A stretch of DNA of 64,000 nt from Mycobacterium sp. IS-1590 (GTDB lineage Bacteria; Actinomycetota; Actinomycetes; Mycobacteriales; Mycobacteriaceae). Location: assembly GCF_001500025.1 (NCBI RefSeq), contig NZ_LQIW01000001.1:62001-126000 (forward strand), given 5' to 3'. The translations under genes and the position numbers were made by a program. Below, piece after piece: positions 53,983 to 64,000 of the stretch. Each line of letters starts with the position of its first letter. Within the stretch, counting starts at the first letter, position 1. Below the pieces are notes generated by a model that was given only the letters and a program-made list of their open reading frames with translations, was not told the origin of the DNA and ran no database searches.

Positions 53983-55761
53983 ATGCGTAAGTGCATTCGG
54001 GTCGTCCTTCTCGCTTTGCTGGGCCTGCTTAGCGCAACCGTCCTCGGTGCCGCGGCGGCACTGGTGGCGGCGGTCAGCCTGGCGGCAACCGCATTGATCG
54101 TGCCTGGCACTGGGACTCCCAATGCCAACAGCGTCGGGGAGTACATGCCGAACTTCCGCGACTACTACATGCAAAAAACGCAATGTGATGACGCTAGCTG
54201 CGAGCTGGAAGGCGTCAACTACCCCGCGTCGTTCTGGCCGATTCCGCTGCCCGGGTGGTGTGATCCCGGTCGTTGCGAGAAATTCAACGTATCGGTCGCC
54301 GCCGGTGTGGAGAACTTGAAGCAGGCGCTCGGCAACTTGGAAAACATTGACCCCGACTTCGATGGTGACCTCGTGATAGCCGGTTACTCTCAGGGCGCTC
54401 GCGTCGTCAGCATCGCGAAGACGCGAATCGCAAACGGGGACTGGGACCAGTTCCTCGACGGAGTCGACTCAGTGCAGTTCGTCTTCATCGGCAACCCGAA
54501 CCGTCCGAACGGCGGCATCCTGTCGCGGTTCGGCATCCTCGGCCGCATCCCGATACTCGATGTGACCACCGGCCAGCCGACGCCAACCGACACAGAGTTC
54601 GAAACCGAGGACTGGGCGATCCGATGGGAGGGCATCGCAGACTTCCCGCAGTATCTGCTCAATCCCCTTGCGGTGATCAACTCGCTGATGGGGTTCTACT
54701 ACGACCACGGCACGTACTTGGCGAAAAACCAGGAGAGCGATGCAGATGAGACCCCCGCCGGCTACACCGTGGATGAGTGGCGGGAGATCACTTCCAACCC
54801 GACGAAGTACCCCGAGATCGTCCACATTCAGAAATTGGAGGGAAGCGACACCACCTACTACACGGTGACGCCGAAGGTGCTGCCGCTGGTGCGTCCGTTG
54901 CACTCGATTCCGTTCATCGGCAAGCCGATCGCGGACCTCCTCGAGCCTGCGCTCCGCGTGATCATCGAGGAGACCGGGTACGACCGCAACATTCCGTTCG
55001 GCCAGTACTCGCCGATCGGGCTCATCCCGTTCTTCAACCCGATCACACTTGTACTCAAGTTGATCCCCGCAATTTTCCAGGGCATCAACAACTTCTTGGC
55101 CAACTTCGGATTGGCGACAGAGATCCCGCTGACTCCTGAGGTGCCGACTCCCGCGGTGTCACCGCTGGCTGGCCAGGACGAGGACGAGCCAGAGAACGCG
55201 CGGCTGGTGAGCAGTGAACGTGACGACCTAGCCGGAGCCGGTCTGAAATCGGACCAAGCAAACGGTGACCTCGATCAGCAGGCGGGCGGCGAAGCGAATC
55301 AGTTCGTCGCGCACACGCAGACCGACGGCGATCTGGTGCTTACCGAAGGCATCGAGACGTCACAATTGGAAGACGAGATCGTCGCGGGCGCCGCCGAGGG
55401 TGAGGAGTTGCCGGAGACGGTACCCGAGCCACCGACCGCGGATGTCGATCCTGGTGTGAACGGCGCTGACCCCGGGCAGGGGACCGGGGTTGTGATGGGC
55501 AAGGAGCCCGAAGACAACCAAGTCGTCGCTGCAAACAGAGTCGACGCCGACGGTCGCAGCGTGTCGTTGGATGCCTCGCCGAACAGGCCCGCCGCGGACC
55601 CTGCAGATGGTGACAACGGTTCCGTTCAACGGATCGCCCCGGTGACAAAACCCTCTGAGAATCTCTCGACGACGCCGGCACCCGCCGGGACCGTCGAAGG
55701 CTCCGAGGATGACACCAAAGACTCCGAGAACTCGCAGGACTCCCAACCCGCCGCGGCCTGA
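53983..55761 (+). CDS. PE-PPE-domain serine hydrolase, exported, without PE or PPE module
   Basis: A protein of 592 residues. An N-terminal signal or anchor (residues 1-40, basic MRKCIR then a hydrophobic run) leads to the PE-PPE hydrolase domain (PF08237-type): [19 protein letters not shown], nucleophile Ser136 in [12 protein letters not shown] and the [18 protein letters not shown] loop, ending near residue 310. The remaining 200 residues are acidic, Pro/Glu/Asp-rich and probably disordered. In PE and PPE proteins this domain acts as an esterase/cutinase; the absence of PE or PPE suggests Sec export. Third positions show more A/T than in the ribosomal genes upstream, consistent with acquisition. 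Confidence 0.82.
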   Translation: MRKCIRVVLLALLGLLSATVLGAAAALVAAVSLAATALIVPGTGTPNANSVGEYMPNFRDYYMQKTQCDDASCELEGVNYPASFWPIPLPGWCDPGRCEKFNVSVAAGVENLKQALGNLENIDPDFDGDLVIAGYSQGARVVSIAKTRIANGDWDQFLDGVDSVQFVFIGNPNRPNGGILSRFGILGRIPILDVTTGQPTPTDTEFETEDWAIRWEGIADFPQYLLNPLAVINSLMGFYYDHGTYLAKNQESDADETPAGYTVDEWREITSNPTKYPEIVHIQKLEGSDTTYYTVTPKVLPLVRPLHSIPFIGKPIADLLEPALRVIIEETGYDRNIPFGQYSPIGLIPFFNPITLVLKLIPAIFQGINNFLANFGLATEIPLTPEVPTPAVSPLAGQDEDEPENARLVSSERDDLAGAGLKSDQANGDLDQQAGGEANQFVAHTQTDGDLVLTEGIETSQLEDEIVAGAAEGEELPETVPEPPTADVDPGVNGADPGQGTGVVMGKEPEDNQVVAANRVDADGRSVSLDASPNRPAADPADGDNGSVQRIAPVTKPSENLSTTPAPAGTVEGSEDDTKDSENSQDSQPAAA

Positions 55762-55834
55762 CCGCGAGCCGCTCGCACCCCCGGACCAGCGTCTCTGTGC
55801 GGGCGCACATTCGCTGTGTGTCACGATTGGGCGC

Positions 55835-57702
<1,868 letters not shown>

Positions 57703-57715
57703 AGAAGGCCTATTT

Positions 57716-59185
57716 GTGACTGAGTTCGGTAAACCCCTGCGCGCCATCACGACTCCCATACCGGGGCTGGTTGTGTGGGAACTGCCCGTACACGGAGACA
57801 ACCGTGGATGGTTCAAAGAGAACTGGCAGCGCGAAAAGATGGTCGCGCTCGGTCTACCCGATTTCAAGCCGGTCCAGAACAACGTGTCGCTCAACGAGAG
57901 TGCGGGCACCACACGCGGGATTCATGCCGAGCCGTGGGACAAGTTCATTTCCGTCGCGACCGGCCGGATCTTCGGGGCGTGGGTCGACCTGCGTGACGGG
58001 CCTACGTTCGGCACCACCTTCAGCACCGAAATCGACCCATCGAGAGCGGTTTTCGTGCCTCGCGGTGTCGGCAATGCGTTCCAGACCCTTCAGGACAGCA
58101 CCGCCTATATCTACCTGGTGAACGATCACTACTCGCCCGATGCCCAGTACACCTCGGTCAATCTGGCCGATGAGACGGTCGCCATCGAGTGGCCGATCCC
58201 ACTGGAACGCGCGCAGCTGTCGGCGAAGGATCGCGAAAATCCACGGCTAGCGGACGTCAAGCCCGTCCCGCCACGCAAGACTCTGGTCCTCGGCGCCGGC
58301 GGTCAACTGGGCCGGGCACTGCGCGAGGCGTACGCCGGCAACCCCGCTGTCGAATTCGCCGAACGCGCCGACATCGACCTCACCACCGCCGGTCTCGAAT
58401 CCGCCCGCCGCTGGCGCGAATACGAGATAATCATCAACGCCGCCGCATTCACGGGTGTGGACGCGGCCGAAACACCGGAAGGCCGTGCGGTCGCGTGGTC
58501 CACCAATGTCGCCGGTGTCGCTGCGCTCGCACGTGCCGCTGCCGACAACAACATCACGTTGGTGCACATTTCCAGTGATTACGTCTTCGATGGTCGGGAC
58601 ACGAGGGCTTATCGCGAAGATGATCCCGTGTCACCACTCGGCGTGTACGGCCAGACCAAGGCCGCCGGTGACCTCGTCGTGGCAACGGTCGACCGGCACT
58701 ACATCATCCGGACCTCATGGGTGATCGGGGATGGGAACAACTTCGTGCGCACGATGCTTTCCCTCGCTGATCGTGGGGTGAACCCCTCCGTGGTGAACGA
58801 CCAACGCGGGCGCCTCACGTTCACATCGGAAATCGCAAGAGCGATCCGGCATTTGATCGACACCCATGCGCCGTACGGCACGTACAACGTCACCGGTTCG
58901 GGACCGGTCAACTCGTGGGCTGACCTCGCGAGGCGGACGTTCGAACTGGCCGGTCACGATCCGGCCCGGATCACCGATGTCACGACCGAGCAGTACTTCG
59001 CCGACTCATCGAAACTCGTTGCGCCGCGCCCGGATAACAGCGTCCTCGATCTCGCCAAGATCCAATCGGCCGGATTCGAGCCGGCCGACGCCGACGCGTC
59101 TCTGGTCAACTACGTTCGACGGGAATCCGCCGGGACATCCAGCTCAACGGCTCTCGCCGAAGACGCGCCCGAGTTCGGCACGTGA
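57716..59185 (+). CDS. rmlCD: Fused RmlC-RmlD: dTDP-4-keto-rhamnose 3,5-epimerase and reductase
   Basis: A protein of 489 residues. Residues 1-190 are an RmlC cupin (HGDNRGWFKENWQREKMV, RGIHAEPWDKFISVATGRI with the catalytic His, FVPRGVGNAFQTL). After PPRKTL, residues about 200-480 are RmlD: VLGAGGQLGRALREAYAGN, INAAAFTGVDAAE, HISSDYVFDG and YGQTKAAGD. One polypeptide thus does the last two steps of dTDP-L-rhamnose synthesis. In M. tuberculosis the two enzymes are separate genes; the fusion is known from other actinobacteria. GTG start 57716. Its 3' end overlaps the convergent regulator by 42 bases. Confidence 0.92.
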   Translation: MTEFGKPLRAITTPIPGLVVWELPVHGDNRGWFKENWQREKMVALGLPDFKPVQNNVSLNESAGTTRGIHAEPWDKFISVATGRIFGAWVDLRDGPTFGTTFSTEIDPSRAVFVPRGVGNAFQTLQDSTAYIYLVNDHYSPDAQYTSVNLADETVAIEWPIPLERAQLSAKDRENPRLADVKPVPPRKTLVLGAGGQLGRALREAYAGNPAVEFAERADIDLTTAGLESARRWREYEIIINAAAFTGVDAAETPEGRAVAWSTNVAGVAALARAAADNNITLVHISSDYVFDGRDTRAYREDDPVSPLGVYGQTKAAGDLVVATVDRHYIIRTSWVIGDGNNFVRTMLSLADRGVNPSVVNDQRGRLTFTSEIARAIRHLIDTHAPYGTYNVTGSGPVNSWADLARRTFELAGHDPARITDVTTEQYFADSSKLVAPRPDNSVLDLAKIQSAGFEPADADASLVNYVRRESAGTSSSTALAEDAPEFGT

Positions 59186-61909
59186 TCTGATCCCGAGTTT
59201 GCGGTAGATGCGAGACAGGTTGGTCTCGACCGTCTTGGGGCTGATGAACAGCGCGGTGGCCACATCCTTGGTCGTCATACCCGACGCGGCCAGTTCGGCG
59301 ACGCGGTGCTCCGACGGGGTCAGGCCCAGGTGTCCGTTGCTCGACGCGCCGGCTCGCGCGAGTTCGGCGCGGGCCCGCTGCGCCCACAGCGGCGTTCCCA
59401 AGCTCTCGAACGCGTGCAACGCCTCGGTCATCGTCGTGCGTGACGCTTCCTTCTGACGTTGACGCCGTTGTAACTGGCCGAGCAACAACAGGGTTCGGGC
59501 GCGCTCGAAGGGCATCGGCAGGCGTTCATGGTGCACCAACGCTCGCCTCGCCACGTCGGCCGCCTCATCGATTTCACCATGCGCGGCCAGCCAGAGGCTG
59601 CGGCACCGCGCGGCCATGGCCAGCATCCACGGCCTGTCGAGCAGCCGCCCGTTGGCCTCCAGCGCCTCGATCATCGGCTCGGTTTCGGCCGCGCGGCCCA
59701 GCGCGACCATCGCCTCGACCGCGTCGGGAACGAATCCCGCCGTGATGATCTCGGTACCGGGCAGGAACGGGAAGCGGTCGACCATCGGCTGCAGTATGTG
59801 CAACGCCTGCTCGTAGTTGCCCAACGACACTTCGAGGAACGCCAGGTTGACCGAGGCCCAATCCGCTAGCCGGGGGGAACCGCAACGCTCGGCGAGGTCG
59901 ATCGCCTTCCGCGCGACAGAGCGGGTCTCGTCCTGCCTTCCGGCATACGCCGCGACCGCGGACTGGATGGTCTTGGCGACCACTCGCATGTGCTCGCCGC
60001 CGAGTTGCTGTGCCCGCTCGACGGTCTCCTCGGCGATGCGGGTCGCCTCCTCGTAGCGTCCCCGCCAGATCTCGATCAGCGCACTGAACACCGCGACGAA
60101 GATCAGATCGGTTTCGGCCCCTCTCTCGACGCAACGCGCACGCACGAAGGTCATCTCGTCGATCGCCTCGTCCAACCGCCCCACGAACCCCAGCAGTACG
60201 GCGTGATTGGCTCTGGCCCCGAATGCGATGGGCGCCTCGCTGGTCAGATCCTGCAGTGCCAGCGCCCGGCTGATGCCCGCCCAGTCGACGCCGCGACCGC
60301 ACATGCAGGCGATGTTGGTGCGCACCGCCAGAACCTGACTCGTGAGGTCGGCGATCCCCACGTCTTCCGCGTACGCGGCCGCCCGTTCCGCGCTCTGCAG
60401 CGCTGCCCCGAAATCGCCGGCGTTGAGCCGCGAGTATGCCAACAGCAGCAGCGTGCGGACACGAACTTCGCGGTCGCCCTCGTCGTGGTCGAGCGCCTGT
60501 TCGAGTAGGACGACGGCATCGGTGAAGCTGTTGTGCTGGATACGCATGCTGGCCAACAAGTTCAATGCCATTGCCCGGTGCACGCCGCTGGTCACGCGCT
60601 CGGTCAACCCGTCCAGCAGCGAACGTGTGCGCTCCAGATCGCCGGCATGCAGGTAGTGGTCAGCCGCGCGAATTCGCCGCGTCGGCGTATCACCGCCCAG
60701 ACCGATTGCCAGTTCGAGTAATTCGCCGGCCGCGGCAGGCGCACCGCGTGCCACCGCCGTATCGGCCGCGATGTCCAGCGCCTCCAGGGTGGCCGGGTCG
60801 GCGCTGGCGGCGGCCAGTGCCATATGCCTGGCTCTCGACTCCTCGAGTACCACCGCTTCGGCAAGCGACCGGTGCATGGCGCGCCGCGCGCTCGGTTTGG
60901 CGTCGGTGTAGACACTGCGCGCCAACAGCGGGTGCGAGAACGCCACAGCGTCGCCATCGATGATCAGGACGCCCTTGTCTCTGGCTTCGGCGAGCAGTTC
61001 GGCGGTGCGATCACCTGTGCTGCGCGTGACCCGCGCCAGCAGGTCGACGGTGGGAGCGGCCTCGCACGCGGCGGCCAGCAGCAGAACCTGGGTCTCGGGT
61101 TCGAGACGACCGATGCGCCTGCGCATCAACTCCGCGAGCGTCGCGGGCAACACCGACTGGGAGCCACCCGCGTCGATCGCCCGCGCCAACTCGAGGGCGT
61201 AGAACGGGTTGCCGCCGGAGATCTCGGCGATTCGGACCATCGTGGGGCGAGGAAAAGACCGGCCGAGACGCGTCGAGATCAGGGCATGCAAGCCGCCCAG
61301 GCTCAATGGGCCCACATGCACCCGTCGGACACCGGAGGAGTCGCCCACCTGCAGCCAACTCGCCGCGCCGGGGCCCTTGTGTTCGGTGCGTTCGGTGACC
61401 AGCATGCCCACTGGCCCGCTGAACCGCCTCGCAGCGAAAACCACCACGGCTTGACTGGACGGATCCAGCCACTGCACGTCGTCGAGGGCGATGAGCACCG
61501 GCCCGTGCCCGCAGAGTCGCTCGATTGCGGCGGTGAAGGCCGCCGCCACCGCGCCCTGATCCGTCGGCGGACCGCCGCCGTCGGCGCGCAGCAGGACGCG
61601 GTCCATGGCCAGGCGCTGCACGTCGGGCAGGCTCGCGACGACGTCGGAGGGTACGCCACCGAGGAGGTCGGCCACGGCCGCATACGCCAGGGTGGTCTCC
61701 GCCTGACCGGCGCGCGCCGTCAGCACCCGGTAGCCACGTTCGCGAGCCGCCGATATACCCGTCAGCCACAGGGTTGTCTTTCCGGCTCCGGCATCGCCCT
61801 CGATGACAAGTGCACAGGGCCCGCTGCCAGCGGATTCCAGGAAATCGCCCACCGACCGAAATTCGGCCGGACGCTCGATCACGCCGGACACCAGACCCAC
61901 ACCCCCCAT
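59144..61909 (-). CDS. Large ATP-binding LuxR-family (LAL) transcriptional regulator
   Basis: A protein of 921 residues. Walker A EGDAGAGKTTLWLTGI, Walker B LIALDDVQWLDPSSQAVV, a long TPR-like helical middle (repeats from about residue 350 to 830) and a C-terminal LuxR helix-turn-helix LTPSEHRVAELAASGMTTKD and onward. LAL regulators are ATP-driven activators of nearby operons, often carbohydrate or secondary-metabolism genes. The start is given as ATG 61909; TTG 61918 and later GTG are possible. The 42-base overlap with rmlCD makes their convergent transcription potentially antagonistic. Confidence 0.88.
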   Translation of the reverse strand: MGGVGLVSGVIERPAEFRSVGDFLESAGSGPCALVIEGDAGAGKTTLWLTGISAARERGYRVLTARAGQAETTLAYAAVADLLGGVPSDVVASLPDVQRLAMDRVLLRADGGGPPTDQGAVAAAFTAAIERLCGHGPVLIALDDVQWLDPSSQAVVVFAARRFSGPVGMLVTERTEHKGPGAASWLQVGDSSGVRRVHVGPLSLGGLHALISTRLGRSFPRPTMVRIAEISGGNPFYALELARAIDAGGSQSVLPATLAELMRRRIGRLEPETQVLLLAAACEAAPTVDLLARVTRSTGDRTAELLAEARDKGVLIIDGDAVAFSHPLLARSVYTDAKPSARRAMHRSLAEAVVLEESRARHMALAAASADPATLEALDIAADTAVARGAPAAAGELLELAIGLGGDTPTRRIRAADHYLHAGDLERTRSLLDGLTERVTSGVHRAMALNLLASMRIQHNSFTDAVVLLEQALDHDEGDREVRVRTLLLLAYSRLNAGDFGAALQSAERAAAYAEDVGIADLTSQVLAVRTNIACMCGRGVDWAGISRALALQDLTSEAPIAFGARANHAVLLGFVGRLDEAIDEMTFVRARCVERGAETDLIFVAVFSALIEIWRGRYEEATRIAEETVERAQQLGGEHMRVVAKTIQSAVAAYAGRQDETRSVARKAIDLAERCGSPRLADWASVNLAFLEVSLGNYEQALHILQPMVDRFPFLPGTEIITAGFVPDAVEAMVALGRAAETEPMIEALEANGRLLDRPWMLAMAARCRSLWLAAHGEIDEAADVARRALVHHERLPMPFERARTLLLLGQLQRRQRQKEASRTTMTEALHAFESLGTPLWAQRARAELARAGASSNGHLGLTPSEHRVAELAASGMTTKDVATALFISPKTVETNLSRIYRKLGIRSRAELGRVFGESR

Positions 61910-62028
61910 CGACAGCAAATCGAGGATATCCCGCTGACGTATGAGTGCAGTAGTCGTAGGGCGAAGAGATGCAGCTAAGAGGTGCGCTTATTGAGCGGAG
62001 CCGGGACGGGGCGCGAGGTTCGGCAACG

Positions 62029-62328
62029 TCATGCGCGGTTATGCGGGCGAATCCGGGTGCCCACCGGAGCGGACAACCGCTGGTGCGGCGCACCCGCGGC
62101 GAGACAGGTCCGGGAGACGATCTCCCGGGAGTCGGCGCCGAAGACGCCGTAGAGCACCTCGTCGCTGGGGACGGCCAACGTGATCAACAGCTCGACGGGA
62201 GTCCCCTCGACCGTGGCGGCGGCCGCCGCGGCGTCAAGACGCGCGACGAGATCCTCGACGGATTGCTCGCTCAACTCGGGCAGGTACCACTCCGCCAGGT
62301 AACACGCGGACTCCCGACTCCCGCTCAT
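62029..62328 (-). CDS. Small conserved-type protein (possible DUF4242-like)
   Basis: A protein of 99 residues, CYLAEWYLPELSEQSVEDLV, then LLITLAVPSDEVLYGVFGAD and SREIVSRTCLAAGAPHQRLS. The order Tyr-x-x-Glu then PxxExLYxxFxAxS resembles DUF4242-type ferredoxin-like small domains, often found beside regulators. Function unknown. It lies 60 bases from the first mycolate methyltransferase on the same strand and may be cotranscribed with it. Confidence 0.6.
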   Translation of the reverse strand: MSGSRESACYLAEWYLPELSEQSVEDLVARLDAAAAAATVEGTPVELLITLAVPSDEVLYGVFGADSREIVSRTCLAAGAPHQRLSAPVGTRIRPHNRA

Positions 62329-62388
62329 CTGTCGAACGGTAGCGATTCCTCACACCGGGCGAATCAGGTATTTCCCTACGTTCTGTCC

Positions 62389-63285
62389 CTATGCGGCTGC
62401 GCCGGACTTGAGGTAGGTGACCAGGCTGACATCGATGCCCTCGTCGATGAAGTACCACTGGCAGCCCTTGAGGTACTTCATGTAGCGCTCGTAATTCTCC
62501 TCGCCGGCGGCGGCGATCGCGGTGTCCTTGTTGCGCTCGAGGCGGTCGGCCCAGATGCCCAGCGTCTTGATGTAGTGGTTGCGCAGCGAGATGGCCTCGG
62601 GAACCTGGAAGCCGGCCTTTTCGCCGTGCTCGATCATCATCTGCGTCGTCGGCAGACGGCCCCCGGGGAATATCTCGGTGATCATGAACTTGATGAAGCG
62701 GGCCATCTCGAAGGTCAGCTTCTTACCGCGTGCGGCCAGGTCGTAGGGGTGGTAGCCGACGCTGCTCTGGATGGTCATGCGGCCATCGTCGGGCAGGATG
62801 TCGAAGCACGTCTTGAAGAAGTCGTCGTAGCGCTCGAACCCGAAGTGCTCGAACGCCTCGATCGAGACGATGCGGTCGACGGGAGAGTGGAACTGCTCCC
62901 AGCCCTCGAGTCGGACGTCGTAGCTGCGGTCGCTGTCCACCTTGCTCAACAGCTGGTTGCAGTAGGCCTGCTGGTTCTTCGACAGCGTCAGCCCGATCAC
63001 GTTGACGTCGTACTTCTCCATCGCGCGCTGCAACGTCAGCCCCCACCCGCAGCCGACCTCCAGCAGGGTCATACCCGGCTTGAGGTCGAGCTTGTCGAGG
63101 TGCTGGTCGACGTTGGCGACCTGCGCCTCCGACAACGTGACGTTAGGACCGGTGAAGTAAGCGCAGCTGTACTTACGCGTCGGATCCTGAAACACGCCGA
63201 AGAAGTCGTCCGACAGGTCGTAATGCGCCTGGATGTCCTCGAAATGAGGCCGCATATCCTTCGTGCCGGTTGAGTTGTCAGACAT
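62389..63285 (-). CDS. Mycolic acid methyltransferase (MmaA/CmaA family)
   Basis: A protein of 298 residues. [23 protein letters not shown] site [53 protein letters not shown] and the end [14 protein letters not shown] are those of SAM-dependent mycolate-modifying enzymes (cyclopropane, methoxy/keto or methyl branches). The SLVTYLK.GAAA end is shared with MmaA4 (Hma), which adds the hydroxy group preceding keto/methoxy mycolates. AGGGGAAAT lies before ATG 63285. In M. tuberculosis mmaA4 directly follows rplA; here other genes intervene. The product type cannot be fixed from this sequence alone. Confidence 0.9.
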   Translation of the reverse strand: MSDNSTGTKDMRPHFEDIQAHYDLSDDFFGVFQDPTRKYSCAYFTGPNVTLSEAQVANVDQHLDKLDLKPGMTLLEVGCGWGLTLQRAMEKYDVNVIGLTLSKNQQAYCNQLLSKVDSDRSYDVRLEGWEQFHSPVDRIVSIEAFEHFGFERYDDFFKTCFDILPDDGRMTIQSSVGYHPYDLAARGKKLTFEMARFIKFMITEIFPGGRLPTTQMMIEHGEKAGFQVPEAISLRNHYIKTLGIWADRLERNKDTAIAAAGEENYERYMKYLKGCQWYFIDEGIDVSLVTYLKSGAAA

Positions 63286-63431
63286 ATTTCCCCTGCTTGG
63301 CCTTTCCCAATGACGTGACGCGGGCCTGCACGTCGTCACGCGATGATCTGGTCGACACCATATCGTTCGGCCGTTGCCAGACCCTAATTCGGCTTGCCGC
63401 CACTCCGGCGGCGATTTGTGGGGAGCCGGGG

Positions 63432-64000
63432 CTACTTCTGGAGCGTGAATTGGTTGACGTCGATGTATCCGACGCGGAAACCGTGCGCACAGCCGGTCAG
63501 GTAGTGCATGTAGCGGTCGTAGACCTCTCGGGACTGGATGGCGATCGCTTCGTCCTCGTGGGTTTGCAGCGCCGCTGTCCAGCAGTCGAGGGTGCGCGCG
63601 TAGTGCGGCTGTAGGCTCTGGCGCCGCGTCAACGTGAAGCCTGCCTTCTCAGCGTGGTCGCCGACCAGTTCGATGGTCGGCAGATAGCCGCCCGGGAAGA
63701 TCTCGGTGAGGATGAACTTCACGAACCGGGCCACGGAGAACGTCAGCGGCATACCCCGCTCGGCCATCTGCGGAAGCGTGAGCGCGGTGATGGTGTGCAG
63801 CAGCATCACCCCGTCGTCGGGCAGGACGCGGTGAGCCATGGCGAAGAAGTCGTCCCATCGGTCCCTGCCGAAGTGCTCGAACGCGCCGATCGACACGATT
63901 CGGTCAACGGGTTCGTCGAACTGTTCCCAGCCCTGCAGCAGCACGCGCTTGGACCTCGGGCTGTCGGATGCGGCGAAGGCCTTCTCGACGTGGGCGTGCT
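63432..64000 (-). CDS. Partial mycolic acid methyltransferase (CmaA/PcaA-like), running off the right edge
   Basis: The visible 189 codons are the C-terminal part, from [19 protein letters not shown] through [44 protein letters not shown] to [12 protein letters not shown]. The end is typical of the cyclopropane synthases CmaA1/PcaA. The SAM-binding Gly-rich motif and start lie beyond 64000. It is 146 bases upstream of the other methyltransferase on the same strand; tandem copies are normal in mycobacteria. Confidence 0.9.
   Translation of the reverse strand, partial: HAHVEKAFAASDSPRSKRVLLQGWEQFDEPVDRIVSIGAFEHFGRDRWDDFFAMAHRVLPDDGVMLLHTITALTLPQMAERGMPLTFSVARFVKFILTEIFPGGYLPTIELVGDHAEKAGFTLTRRQSLQPHYARTLDCWTAALQTHEDEAIAIQSREVYDRYMHYLTGCAHGFRVGYIDVNQFTLQK

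Overview
The window is chromosomal DNA of a mycobacterium, most likely a fast-growing, environmental Mycolicibacterium-type species. The evidence is the mycolate elongation dehydratase operon hadABC, two mycolic-acid methyltransferases, an EspC/WXG100-type secreted protein, a PE-PPE-domain hydrolase, a DesA3-type desaturase, many F420/FMN-type oxidoreductases and a uniformly high-GC coding pattern. No rRNA, CRISPR array, complete insertion sequence or prophage was seen. Three tRNA genes are present.

Layout. 1-2.9 kb: end of an ESX-type small-protein locus, a membrane protein, a cysteine-rich unknown and an LLM oxidoreductase. 3.0-7.2 kb: a tightly overlapping four-gene operon of quinol-type nitric oxide reductase (norB), a membrane protein carrying a transposase-like zinc ribbon, a slipin/SPFH protein and a small membrane protein. 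7.2-9.1 kb: a nucleotidyltransferase remnant, a DUF2293 protein and a Phd-Doc-like toxin-antitoxin pair whose toxin lacks the catalytic His. 9.1-12.6 kb: a divergent DNA-processing pair, a PIF1-like helicase with a BRCT tail and an ERCC4 nuclease with an Lsr2-like tail. 12.6-19 kb: amine oxidase, a frameshifted small gene, formylglycine-generating enzyme, two F420/PPOX-type proteins and a sulfonate/sulfone pair (SfnB, SsuD). 19.4-26.4 kb: cold-shock protein, desaturase, Cys-type sulfatase with an SRPBCC partner, then tartrate/malate-type dehydrogenase coupled to a DASS dicarboxylate transporter. 26.5-34.8 kb: recC-recB-recD. 34.9-43.6 kb: small exported proteins, HD hydrolase, sseB, a frameshifted haloalkane dehalogenase, DUF3060, VOC and FAD proteins, an HD-GYP/LuxR fusion regulator and TetR. 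43.6-48.8 kb: crotonase, a three-gene cluster with a nucleophile-less DUF2235 protein and a lysin-like glycosidase, an MBL hydrolase and a NYN nuclease.

48.9-53.7 kb is the conserved mycobacterial block tRNA-Thr, tRNA-Met, rpmG, hadA-hadB-hadC, tRNA-Trp, secE, nusG, rplK, rplA, with the MBL hydrolase upstream as in M. tuberculosis. There rplA is followed directly by the mmaA methyltransferases. Here about 8.7 kb lies between them: a PE-PPE hydrolase, a dTDP-rhamnose set (rmlA, rmlB, fused rmlC-rmlD), a large LuxR-type ATPase regulator and a small protein. Two mycolate methyltransferases follow, the last running off the right edge.

Functional threads are sulfur scavenging (FGE activates Cys-type sulfatases; SsuD/SfnB; sulfurtransferase), DNA repair (RecBCD, helicase, ERCC4 nuclease) and envelope biosynthesis (Had, Rml, mycolate methyltransferases, desaturase). 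The most interesting uncharacterised units are the norB-slipin operon, the ERCC4-Lsr2 fusion, the degenerate Doc toxin and DUF2235 protein, and two families of long intergenic hairpins, one of which occurs twice here, once inside the nusG-rplK spacer. Two otherwise intact genes each carry a single-base frameshift, which may be real or a consensus error.
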